Source: an uncultured Eubacteriales bacterium
GTDB lineage: Bacteria > Bacillota > Clostridia > Saccharofermentanales > UBA5734
Assembly (NCBI GenBank): GCA_903835065.1
Contig: CAILLO010000047.1
Coordinates: forward strand, 62,001 to 126,000
Length of the DNA stretch: 64,000 nucleotides
Direction of reading: 5' to 3'
How positions within the stretch are numbered: the stretch's first letter is position 1; each line of letters begins with the position of its first letter. The notes under the pieces are model-generated. The model was not told the DNA's origin, searched no databases, and saw only the letters and a program-made list of their open reading frames with translations. Positions 17,300 to 24,709 of the stretch are shown piece after piece. Both the position numbers and the translations under genes were made by a program.

Positions 17300-18370
17300 A
17301 TGGACAACCCGTCCCAGTCCTCCGGACCTTCCGACTGGAGATCCTATCTGAAGAGCCGGGGGATGAACCCCGACCGGTTCCGCAGGATCGCGATCGCGGT
17401 CGTCGCGGTCGTCGTCGTGGCCGTGTTCGCGCTGTCCGGCTTCTACTTCCTCGGTTCGAACGAGGAGGCCGTCGTGACGATGTTCGGGAAGGTCGTGCGC
17501 ACCGAGAAGGACGCCGGCCTGAAGTTCAAGCTCCCGCTGTTCGAGACCGCCCAGAAGGTCGACATCGAGGGCATCCGCCGCATGGAATTCGGCTACCGCT
17601 CCGACAATTCCGTGCCCGCGGACCAGACCCTCCTCGAGGCCCAGATGCTGACGTCCGATGAAAACATCGTGATCGCCGACTGGGCCGTGCTGTACAAGGT
17701 CAACGACAGCTACAAGTTCCTCTATAACGTGGACGACCCTGCGGGCACCCTGCGCACGATCACCGAGGCGGCCTACCGCCGCGTCGTCGCCGCGCACATC
17801 CTCGACGACATCCTGACCGACAAGAAGGAGACGATCCAGTTCGAGGTGCGCGAGTCGCTGCAGGAAATCTGCAACAAGTACGACTTCGGCATCACGATCA
17901 CCGCGGTGCAGCTGCAGGACGCCCTGCCGCCCGACCCGGTCAAGGACGCCTTCCTCGAGGTCGCCTCCGCCAAGGAGGACAAGACCGCGAAGATCAACGA
18001 CGCGACCACCTACCAGAACGAGAAGCTGCCGGTCGCCCGCGGCCAGGCGCAGCAGATCCTCAACCAGTCCGACGGCTACAAGCAGGAGCGGATCAACGAC
18101 GCCACCGGCGCCGTCGCCCGCTTCCTCGCGATCCAGAAGGAATACGCGACCAACAAGGCCATCACCCGCACGCGCCTGTACCTCGAGGCGATCCGCACGC
18201 TGCTTCCGGGCGTCAAGGAGGTCTACATCATGAAGGACAACGGAGACGTCTTGAAGTTCCTGCCCCTGAACGGGACCGACGTGTCGGTTCCGACCCCCGC
18301 CGTTCCGACCACGGCCGTCCCGACCTCCTTCGTTCCGACCACCGCCGCGCCGACCGCGGCGGCGCAGTGA
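17300..18370 (+). CDS. hflK: FtsH protease modulator HflK (SPFH/band 7 protein)
   Basis: A 356-residue membrane-anchored SPFH protein. One transmembrane helix (about residues 30-50, IAIAVVAVVVVAVFALSGF) is followed by the band 7 domain beginning GSNEEAVVTMFGKV and a coiled-coil region rich in Q, K and E. The tail ends in a Pro/Thr/Ala-repeat (VPT and TTA units). HflK and HflC form an assembly that modulates FtsH proteolysis and membrane microdomains. ATG at 17300 after GAAAGGA. hflC follows after 16 bases. Confidence 0.9.
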   Translation: MDNPSQSSGPSDWRSYLKSRGMNPDRFRRIAIAVVAVVVVAVFALSGFYFLGSNEEAVVTMFGKVVRTEKDAGLKFKLPLFETAQKVDIEGIRRMEFGYRSDNSVPADQTLLEAQMLTSDENIVIADWAVLYKVNDSYKFLYNVDDPAGTLRTITEAAYRRVVAAHILDDILTDKKETIQFEVRESLQEICNKYDFGITITAVQLQDALPPDPVKDAFLEVASAKEDKTAKINDATTYQNEKLPVARGQAQQILNQSDGYKQERINDATGAVARFLAIQKEYATNKAITRTRLYLEAIRTLLPGVKEVYIMKDNGDVLKFLPLNGTDVSVPTPAVPTTAVPTSFVPTTAAPTAAAQ

Positions 18371-18386
18371 GAGGGGGCGGGCTGAG

Positions 18387-19328
18387 ATGAAGAAGAGCGT
18401 CTGGATCACCCTCGGCGTCCTCGTCCTCCTGATCATCGCGTTCTCCGCAAGCACCTTCCAGATGAACGAGAACGAGTCGGTCGCCGTCCTGCGGTTCGGC
18501 CGCATTATCGCCGTGTACGTCAAGACCGATGCCCAGGCCGAGACCGTCAGGCAGGGCTTCGGCCTCCAGAGCGACAAGCTCGGAAGCGTCGTCGTGCACG
18601 TCGGCACGGGCCTGCACCTGCGGGTTCCCTTCATCGACCAGGTGAACAAGTACAACAACATGCTGCTGACCTACGACACGGCGCCCCGCCAGGTCGTCAC
18701 CTCGGACAAGAAAAAGCTGATCTTCGACAACAACGCGCAGTGGAGGATCGACAACCCGGCGCTGTTCGAGATCACGATGGGCCGCGTCGAAGAAGCCCAG
18801 AAGCGCCTCGACGACATCCTGTACTCGAAGATGAACGAGAAGGTCGGCAAGATGACCGCGACGACCCTGATCACCGACAAGGCGGCGGTCGAGCAGATGC
18901 AGATCGACCTCGCGGCCGACATGACCGACACGATGAAGGCCTACGGCATCGAGGTGTTCGACATCCGCGTGAAGCGCACCGAACTGCCGCAGGAGAACTA
19001 CGAGAGCGTCTACAACCGGATGATCTCCGAGCGCCAGCGCATCGCCGCGCAGTACCGCTCCGAAGGCGACGAGGAAGCGCTCAAGATGATGTCCGACACG
19101 GACCGCCAGATCGTCATCCTGCTCTCCGAGGCCCGCCAGCAGGCCGAGATCACGAAAGGCGAGGGCGACGCCGAAGCCGCGCGCATCTTCAACGAGGCAT
19201 ATGGCCAGGACCCCGAATTCTACCAGTTCTACAACATGCTCGAGATGTACAAGGCGACGATGGGCTCGAATACGACGCTGATTATCCCCTCCGACAGTCC
19301 TTTTGCCAAATATCTCTTCGGGCAGTAG
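18387..19328 (+). CDS. hflC: FtsH protease modulator HflC
   Basis: A 313-residue SPFH protein with an N-terminal signal-anchor (residues 4-22), then ENESVAVLRFGRI and a band 7 domain. The family helix YNRMISERQRIAAQYRSEG (about residue 207) and the C-terminal segment MYKATMGSNTTLII are typical of HflC. It pairs with HflK just upstream. The start follows GAGGGGGCGGG. lemA is encoded 61 bases downstream, so one envelope operon is likely. Confidence 0.9.
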   Translation: MKKSVWITLGVLVLLIIAFSASTFQMNENESVAVLRFGRIIAVYVKTDAQAETVRQGFGLQSDKLGSVVVHVGTGLHLRVPFIDQVNKYNNMLLTYDTAPRQVVTSDKKKLIFDNNAQWRIDNPALFEITMGRVEEAQKRLDDILYSKMNEKVGKMTATTLITDKAAVEQMQIDLAADMTDTMKAYGIEVFDIRVKRTELPQENYESVYNRMISERQRIAAQYRSEGDEEALKMMSDTDRQIVILLSEARQQAEITKGEGDAEAARIFNEAYGQDPEFYQFYNMLEMYKATMGSNTTLIIPSDSPFAKYLFGQ

Positions 19329-19389
19329 ACTTGACGCAGGCGCATCGCGCATATCCGAAGGGAAGCCGCGGCGCAGAGGAGGAAACCCC

Positions 19390-19956
19390 ATGAAGAAAGG
19401 CCTGATCGTCCTGATCGTCGTCCTCGCCGTGGTCGCGGTGCTCGCGGTCTCACTGGTCGGCTCCTACAACGGACTCGTCGCCCAGCGCGAGGGCGTGAAC
19501 ACCGCTTTCTCCGACATCGACACCCAGCTCCAACGCCGGGCCGACCTGATCCCGAACCTCGTGGCGACGGTCAAGGGCTACGCGGCCCAGGAGAAGGCCG
19601 TGATCGGCGAAATCACCGACGCCCGCGCCAAGCTCGCCGGCGCCACGACCGTCACCGACAAGGCGACGGCCGACGCCGAACTGACGACGGCCCTGAGCCG
19701 CCTGCTCGTCGTGGTCGAGAACTATCCGGACCTGAAGTCGAGCGCGGAGTTCACTGCGCTGATGGACGAGCTCGCGGGCACCGAGAACCGCATCGCCGTC
19801 AGCCGCAAGGACTACAATGCCGTCGTGAAGACCTACGACACGAAGGTGAAGAGCTTCCCGACCGTGCTGTTCGCCGGCCTGTTCGGCTTCGCCCCCGCGG
19901 ACTACTTCGAGGCCGCCGCGGGCTCGACGGCCGTGCCGACGGTCTCCTTCCAGTAG
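19390..19956 (+). CDS. lemA: LemA family protein
   Basis: A 188-residue membrane protein with one N-terminal helix (residues 3-23) and the LemA signature YNGLVAQREGVNTAFSDID, followed by LQRRADLIPNLVATVKGYA and ENRIAVSRKDYN. The family is helical, with the bulk outside or at the membrane, and its function is poorly defined. The ATG at 19390 is chosen over an upstream in-frame start because of GGAGGAAA 6 bases upstream. It is followed by the TPM-domain gene, a very common partner. Confidence 0.9.
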   Translation: MKKGLIVLIVVLAVVAVLAVSLVGSYNGLVAQREGVNTAFSDIDTQLQRRADLIPNLVATVKGYAAQEKAVIGEITDARAKLAGATTVTDKATADAELTTALSRLLVVVENYPDLKSSAEFTALMDELAGTENRIAVSRKDYNAVVKTYDTKVKSFPTVLFAGLFGFAPADYFEAAAGSTAVPTVSFQ

Positions 19957-19966
19957 GGGCCGCCTC

Positions 19967-20809
19967 TTGGGACGCAGATTCTCCGCCGCGGGGAGCGGGA
20001 CCCGGAAGGGTTCCGCTCTTCTCGCGCTGGTCGCGCTGACCGCCCTCGCGGCGAGCCTCGCGCTGCCCGTGGCCCGGGTCGCCGCGACCGTGGCCGTGCC
20101 CAGTCCTTCGTCGCAGTTCTACGTGCTCGACGAGTCCAATGTACTGACGGATGCGACCAGGAATCTGATCGTCGACACGTCCGCAGCGCTGGCCGCGCAG
20201 ACCGGCGCCCAGATCGTCGTCGTGACCGTGCCGAGCCTGGACGGGCAGGTGCTCGAGGAATACTCCCTCGAGATCCTGCGGTCCTGGGGCATCGGCGACA
20301 AGACGAAGAACAACGGCGTCCTCCTGCTCGTCTCGACCGGAGACCGGCTCTCCCGCATCGAGGTCGGTTACGGGCTCGAAGGCGTCCTGAACGACGCCAA
20401 GACCGGTCGTATCCAGGACGATTACATGATTCCCTACCTCAAGAAGGACGACTACGACGCCGGCATGAAGAACGGCTACCTCGCCGTCCTCAAGGAGGTC
20501 TGCTCCGAGTACGGCATCGACCCGTCGACGCTCGGCGCGACGGATCCGACCTCCGGCACGACGACCGTGGCCTCCACCGTGGGCAGCAACGCGCTGATCA
20601 TCTTCATCATCGCCTTGCTCCTGGTCGACTGGTTCTTCCTCCACGGCTCGATCACGCGCTTCTTCCTGTTCAGCCTCTTTTTCCGAGGGGGCGGCGGAGG
20701 ATTCCGCGGCGGGGGAGGCGGCTTCGGCGGGTTCAGTGGTGGAGGCGGAGGTGGCTTCAGCGGAGGCGGAGGTTCAGGTGGGGGCGGCGGTTCCAGCCGC
20801 GGCTTCTAG
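19967..20809 (+). CDS. TPM domain-containing protein (YgcG family)
   Basis: A 280-residue secreted or membrane protein. A signal peptide spans residues ~15-40, followed by the TPM domain (FYVLDESNVLTDATRNLI, QIVVVTVPSLDG, NNGVLLLVS, the VGYGLEG signature). One transmembrane helix lies near residue 205 (NALIIFIIALLLVDWFFLHG), with a Gly/Phe/Ser-rich tail of about 50 residues. TTG start at 19967, 10 bases after the lemA stop. LemA and TPM proteins are often co-encoded and are thought to assist membrane-protein assembly or repair. The three tandem structured repeats follow the stop. Confidence 0.85.
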   Translation: MGRRFSAAGSGTRKGSALLALVALTALAASLALPVARVAATVAVPSPSSQFYVLDESNVLTDATRNLIVDTSAALAAQTGAQIVVVTVPSLDGQVLEEYSLEILRSWGIGDKTKNNGVLLLVSTGDRLSRIEVGYGLEGVLNDAKTGRIQDDYMIPYLKKDDYDAGMKNGYLAVLKEVCSEYGIDPSTLGATDPTSGTTTVASTVGSNALIIFIIALLLVDWFFLHGSITRFFLFSLFFRGGGGGFRGGGGGFGGFSGGGGGGFSGGGGSGGGGGSSRGF

Positions 20810-20810
20810 A

Positions 20811-20906
20811 GCACCTTTCCGGCCTAGGGCGAGCCCGGTGCCGTACTCCGGCCGCCGGCCGGAGTGACAGGCACCGTCACGATGCTCGCCCTTGACGGAA
20901 AGGTGC
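20811..20906 (+). ncRNA. nested hairpin formed by the first structured repeat
   Basis: Four nested perfect stems share one axis: 20811-20821 with 20896-20906 (11 bp), 20826-20834 with 20884-20892 (9 bp), 20836-20842 with 20870-20876 (7 bp), and 20845-20853 with 20857-20865 (9 bp, 3-base loop). This would fold into a ~96-base rod. No T-run follows, so it is not an ordinary terminator. Whether it is transcribed is unknown. Confidence 0.6.
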
Positions 20907-21158
20907 GGGGAACCAGAGAGCTACCGGCCTAGGGCGAGCCCGGTGCCGTACTCTGGCCGCCGGCCGGAGTGACAGGCACCGTCACGATGCTCGCCCTTGA
21001 CGGAAAGGTGTAGGGAACCAGAGAGCTAACGGCCTAGGGCGAGCCCGGTGCCGTACTCCGGCCGCCGGCCGGAGTGACAGGCACCGTCACGATGCTCGCC
21101 CTTGACGGAAAGGTGCGGGGAACCAGAGAGCTACCGGCCTAGGGCGAGCCCGGTGCCG
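20821..21158. repeat. three tandem 105-bp structured repeats plus a 23-bp partial copy
   Basis: Copies run 20821-20925, 20926-21030 and 21031-21135, with a fourth broken off at 21158. Copies 1 and 3 are identical. Copy 2 differs at four positions (20954, 21011, 21012, 21029); the change at 20954 turns a C-G pair into a T-G wobble and so keeps the stem. No copy is coding in any obvious way. The outer left arm (20811-20820) occurs once only, while its partner arm occurs in each copy. The array fills the gap between the TPM gene and the nitroreductase gene. Confidence 0.95.
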
Positions 21159-21190
21159 CATCGCCAGGCCAACCGGATTCGGAGGACCTC

Positions 21191-21937
21191 ATGAACGAGA
21201 CGATCGAACAGATTCAACGGCGCCGGAGCGTCCGCGCCTTCGAGCCTCGCCCCGTGGAGCCCGGAATCCGGGATCTGCTGCTCGACTGCGCCTTCCAGGC
21301 TCCCACGGCAGGCAACCAGATGTTCTACACGGTCCTCGACATCACCGACGAAGCGCTCAAGGCGGAGCTCGCCGAACTGTGCGACCACCAGCCGTTCATC
21401 GCGACGGCGCCCATCGTGTGGATTTTCCTCGCGGACGGACTCCGCTGGCTCGGGACCTACCGGGCGGCGGGACTCGCGCCGCGTCCCCTCGGGCCCGGCG
21501 ACGCGCTGCTGTGCGCGGCCGACGCGCTGATCGCCGCGCAGAACGTCGTCGTGGCGGCCGAAAGCCTCGGGCTCGGCAGCTGCTATATCGGCGACGTCCT
21601 CGAGAATCGGGAGCGGATGCGCGATCTCCTGCACCTCCCGCACGGCGTGTTCCCGGCCGCGATGGTGGTCGTCGGCTGGCCGACGGAGAAGGCGCTGGCC
21701 CGCCGCAAGCCCGCCCGCTTCGAGCGGGAGTACGTCGTGTTCGAGAACGCCTACCGGTCGCTTTCGCCGGAAGAGCACCGCGAGATGCACCGCCGGCAGC
21801 AGGAGAAGGGCGGTCGCGTGCCGCCGCCGTTCGAAGCTTCCATCGAGGCGTTCTGGAAGCGGAAGTACGAGAGCGGGTTCGCAGTCGAATTGAATCGCTC
21901 GGCGGACGGGTATCTGAAGGATTTCGGAAAGGGATAG
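21191..21937 (+). CDS. nitroreductase family protein
   Basis: A 248-residue FMN-dependent nitroreductase-fold protein. It begins with the classical IEQIQRRRSVRAFEPRPV (RRS.R.F flavin phosphate site) and has CAFQAPTAGNQMFY near residue 35 and AAESLGLGSCYIGDV near residue 120. The C-terminal ~60 residues are basic and hydrophilic, longer than in minimal members. ATG at 21191 after GGAGG. The physiological substrate is unknown. The M24 peptidase gene follows after 7 bases, so the two are co-transcribed. Confidence 0.87.
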   Translation: MNETIEQIQRRRSVRAFEPRPVEPGIRDLLLDCAFQAPTAGNQMFYTVLDITDEALKAELAELCDHQPFIATAPIVWIFLADGLRWLGTYRAAGLAPRPLGPGDALLCAADALIAAQNVVVAAESLGLGSCYIGDVLENRERMRDLLHLPHGVFPAAMVVVGWPTEKALARRKPARFEREYVVFENAYRSLSPEEHREMHRRQQEKGGRVPPPFEASIEAFWKRKYESGFAVELNRSADGYLKDFGKG

Positions 21938-21944
21938 ACGAAGC

Positions 21945-23135
21945 ATGGACCGACCGTACGAATCGAATTCCAGGATCGCGCGGCTGCGCGCCGCGATGGA
22001 CCGCCTGGACCCGCAATGGGGCACCGTGCTGTTGGTCGGGCGTGTGAACCAGTACTACTTCACGGGCAGCATGCAGGACGGCCTGCTGGTCGTGCGCCGC
22101 GACGGCCCGGCCGTCTATTTCGTGCGCCGCAGCTTCGACCGCGCCTGCGCCGAGGCGGACCTCTCCGACGTGCGACCGATGGACGGCTATCGTGACGCCG
22201 CGAAGGCATTGGGCGCCGAGTGCCGTCGGACGTACCTCGAGACGGAGATCGCCACGGTCGCCGTGGTCGAGCGGCTGAAGAGGGCGTTCGCGATGGAGGC
22301 GGTCCTGCCGGTCGACCGGACGGTGCTCGAGGTCCGGATGATCAAGAGCGTCTACGAGATCGCCTGCATGGAGGAAGCCGGCAGGCTACACCGTCGGTTC
22401 CTCGACGACGTCCTCCCGGGACTACTCGAGGAGGGGATGAGCGAGGTCGACCTGACGGGCCGCGTGTACGACGAGATGCTCCGGTTCGGCGGCCACGGCG
22501 TGGCGCGCTTCTCGATGTTCCAGAACGAGGTCGGCACGGGCCAGATCGCCTTCGGGGAGAGCGGACTCGTGCGCACGAGCTTCGACGGGCCCGGCGGCGG
22601 GCTCGGCATGAGCCCTGCCGTTCCCTTCATCGGCAGCCGCGAGCGTTGCCTGCGGGTCGGCGACCTGGTCTTCGTGGACTGCGGGTTCGGCATCGATGGC
22701 TATCACAGCGACTGCACGCAGGTCTACCGGTTCGGCGCGGAGCCGACCGAGGAGATGGTCCGCCTGCACGGGATCTGCATCGCGGTCGAACGCGAGGCCG
22801 CGGAGGCCCTGCGCCCCGGCGGAATCCCCAGCGCCATCTACGAACAGGCGCTGCGGCGGGTGGGACCGGAGCTCGAGAGCCATTTCATGGGCTTCGAGGG
22901 CCAGCGCGCGAAGTTCCTCGGGCACGGCATCGGCCTGCACCTCGACGAACCGCCCGTCCTCGCGAAGGGGTTCGACCAGCCGCTGGTCGAAGGCGTCACA
23001 ATCGCCCTGGAGCCGAAGATCGGCATCGCGGGCGTCGGCATGGTCGGCGTTGAAGACACGTACGTCGTGACGCCCGAAGGCGGGCGATGCCTGACCGGCG
23101 GCGGCCGTCCGATCGTCATGGTGACGCGCCGCTGA
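21945..23135 (+). CDS. M24 family metallopeptidase (Xaa-Pro peptidase-like)
   Basis: A 396-residue creatinase/prolidase-type protein. Residues ~1-140 form the N-terminal domain and the rest the pita-bread catalytic domain. All five metal ligands are visible: Asp in VFVDCGF, Asp in YHSDCTQV, His in LGHGIGLHLDEPP, Glu in ALEPKIGI and Glu in GVEDTYVV. It would remove N-terminal residues before proline from peptides, in the cytoplasm. The start follows GGGATAGACGAAGC, a weak site, and translation may be coupled to the nitroreductase gene. Confidence 0.9.
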   Translation: MDRPYESNSRIARLRAAMDRLDPQWGTVLLVGRVNQYYFTGSMQDGLLVVRRDGPAVYFVRRSFDRACAEADLSDVRPMDGYRDAAKALGAECRRTYLETEIATVAVVERLKRAFAMEAVLPVDRTVLEVRMIKSVYEIACMEEAGRLHRRFLDDVLPGLLEEGMSEVDLTGRVYDEMLRFGGHGVARFSMFQNEVGTGQIAFGESGLVRTSFDGPGGGLGMSPAVPFIGSRERCLRVGDLVFVDCGFGIDGYHSDCTQVYRFGAEPTEEMVRLHGICIAVEREAAEALRPGGIPSAIYEQALRRVGPELESHFMGFEGQRAKFLGHGIGLHLDEPPVLAKGFDQPLVEGVTIALEPKIGIAGVGMVGVEDTYVVTPEGGRCLTGGGRPIVMVTRR

Positions 23136-23140
23136 AGCGG

Positions 23141-23182
23141 CGTACCGAACGGTACGATTCTCCCCTGCGAATCCTTCATAAT
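23141..23182 (+). promoter_or_regulatory. inverted repeat and -10 before the copper module
   Basis: CGTACCG and CGGTACG (7-bp arms, 2-base centre, 23141-23156) lie 20 bases before a CATAAT -10 (23177-23182), so the repeat covers the -35 position. It could be the operator of a copper-responsive regulator encoded elsewhere, or a weak terminator for the peptidase gene, since it starts 5 bases after that stop. Confidence 0.4.
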
Positions 23183-23235
23183 CACGGGATGAACGGACCG
23201 CGGCGCATGGCTTCGGCTGAATGGCGGAGGGATGC

Positions 23236-24702
23236 ATGCAAGGGAAGACCCTGGAACGGACCTACCACGTAGACGGGATGTCCTGCACGGGCTGCGAGGA
23301 CAAGCTGGAGCGCACGCTCAACCGGCTCTCCGTCGTGCGGTCGAGCCGCGCCGACTTCGAGACCGGAACCGTCCGGGTGACCTTCGAGGACGCCGTCGGC
23401 GCCGAGAAGCGCATCTTCGATGCGATGGAGAAGGCCGGTTATTTTCCTGAGACCGGCGCGTCGCCCGCGACGTCCTCCATCCTCGACGCTCCTCGCAGCC
23501 CGCGGAAGGAACCAACCGTCGAGCCGGCGATGCCCGTCCGCGCCCCGGCGGTCGCCGTCTCCGGCAGACGACTGACACCCCTCCAGTTCGCCGGACTCGT
23601 GGTCGCCGTGCTGGCCGTCGTACTGCTCGTCAACGCGCTCGGCGGATTCTCGTTCCTCCCGGAGATCACCTCCACGATGGGCTTCGGCATGCTGTTCCTC
23701 GTCGGGATCCTGACGTCCGTGCACTGTGTCGGCATGTGCGGCGGCATCGTCCTTTCCCAATGCCTGCCGGCGGACGCGGCGGACGCGACTCCGACGGGCG
23801 CGAAGGCGAGCGCGGCCTCCACGCTGCGTCCAGGACTCCTCTACAACGCCGGCCGGGTCGTCTCCTACACCATGGTCGGCGGAATCGCCGGCGCGGTCGG
23901 CTCGGTCGTGTCCTTCTCCGGGACGTCCCGCGGCGTCATGGCGGTCGTCGCCGGCCTGGTCATGCTCCTCATGGGCGTGCAGATGCTCGGTATCGCCCCG
24001 GGTCTCGCCCGATACCTGCCGCACATGCCCCGCGCCCTCCGTCGCGGTGCGGACCGCGCGAAGGAGGGGAGAGGACCGTTCTTCGTCGGCCTGCTCAACG
24101 GCCTGATGCCCTGCGGTCCCCTGCAGGCGATGCAGATCTACGCGCTCGGAACGGGCAGCGCCCTGCTCGGCGCCGGCTCCATGCTTTTCTTCTCCCTCGG
24201 AACCGTCCCCCTGCTGCTGGGCCTCGGCGCTGCGAGCGCCGCACTGGGCCGCCGCTTCTCGTCCCGCATGATGAAGGCCGGCGCCGTGCTGGTCCTCGCG
24301 CTGGGCGTCGTCATGGTCGGCCGCGGGTTCACCCTGTCCGGGCTGCAGCCACTCGGAGCCTCCGGCTCGACCGACAAGATGCCGCAAGGCATCGTCTCCG
24401 TCGTTTCGGACGGCGTCCAGACCGTCACGACGACGCTGAGCGCGGCCGGCTATCCCGAGTTCACCGTGCAGGCGGGGGTCCCCGTGCACTGGGACCTCAA
24501 GGTCCCGGCCGGCACCCTGACCGGCTGCAACCGCACGGTCGTCGTTCCCGCGTACAACGTCCAGAAGGCCCTGCAGGTCGGCGACAACTGGATCGACTTC
24601 ACGCCGACCGCGACCGGCACGATCCCCTTCTCCTGCTGGATGGGCATGGTCGACAGCCGGATCCACGTCGTGGCGCCCGCCGCGCCGACTTCGAACGGGT
24701 GA
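23236..24702 (+). CDS. heavy-metal-binding SafE/TauE-like membrane protein with C-terminal cupredoxin-like domain
   Basis: A 488-residue three-part protein. An N-terminal HMA domain (GMSCTGCEDKLERTL, Cys pair near residue 16) is followed by a UreH/SafE-like membrane region of six helices with the HCVGMCGG and LMPCGPLQAMQ signatures. A C-terminal domain of ~110 residues with FTVQAGVPVHWDL and SCWMGMV resembles a cupredoxin. Such proteins accompany copper export and cytochrome oxidase metallation. The ATG at 23236 has GGAGGG just upstream; ATG 23221 is an in-frame alternative. copA follows after 7 bases. Confidence 0.82.
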   Translation: MQGKTLERTYHVDGMSCTGCEDKLERTLNRLSVVRSSRADFETGTVRVTFEDAVGAEKRIFDAMEKAGYFPETGASPATSSILDAPRSPRKEPTVEPAMPVRAPAVAVSGRRLTPLQFAGLVVAVLAVVLLVNALGGFSFLPEITSTMGFGMLFLVGILTSVHCVGMCGGIVLSQCLPADAADATPTGAKASAASTLRPGLLYNAGRVVSYTMVGGIAGAVGSVVSFSGTSRGVMAVVAGLVMLLMGVQMLGIAPGLARYLPHMPRALRRGADRAKEGRGPFFVGLLNGLMPCGPLQAMQIYALGTGSALLGAGSMLFFSLGTVPLLLGLGAASAALGRRFSSRMMKAGAVLVLALGVVMVGRGFTLSGLQPLGASGSTDKMPQGIVSVVSDGVQTVTTTLSAAGYPEFTVQAGVPVHWDLKVPAGTLTGCNRTVVVPAYNVQKALQVGDNWIDFTPTATGTIPFSCWMGMVDSRIHVVAPAAPTSNG

Positions 24703-24709
24703 CGAAAAC

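Noticed and set aside
20821-21158. CRISPR array
   Set aside because: Copies abut with a 105-bp period and no variable spacers; there are no cas genes.
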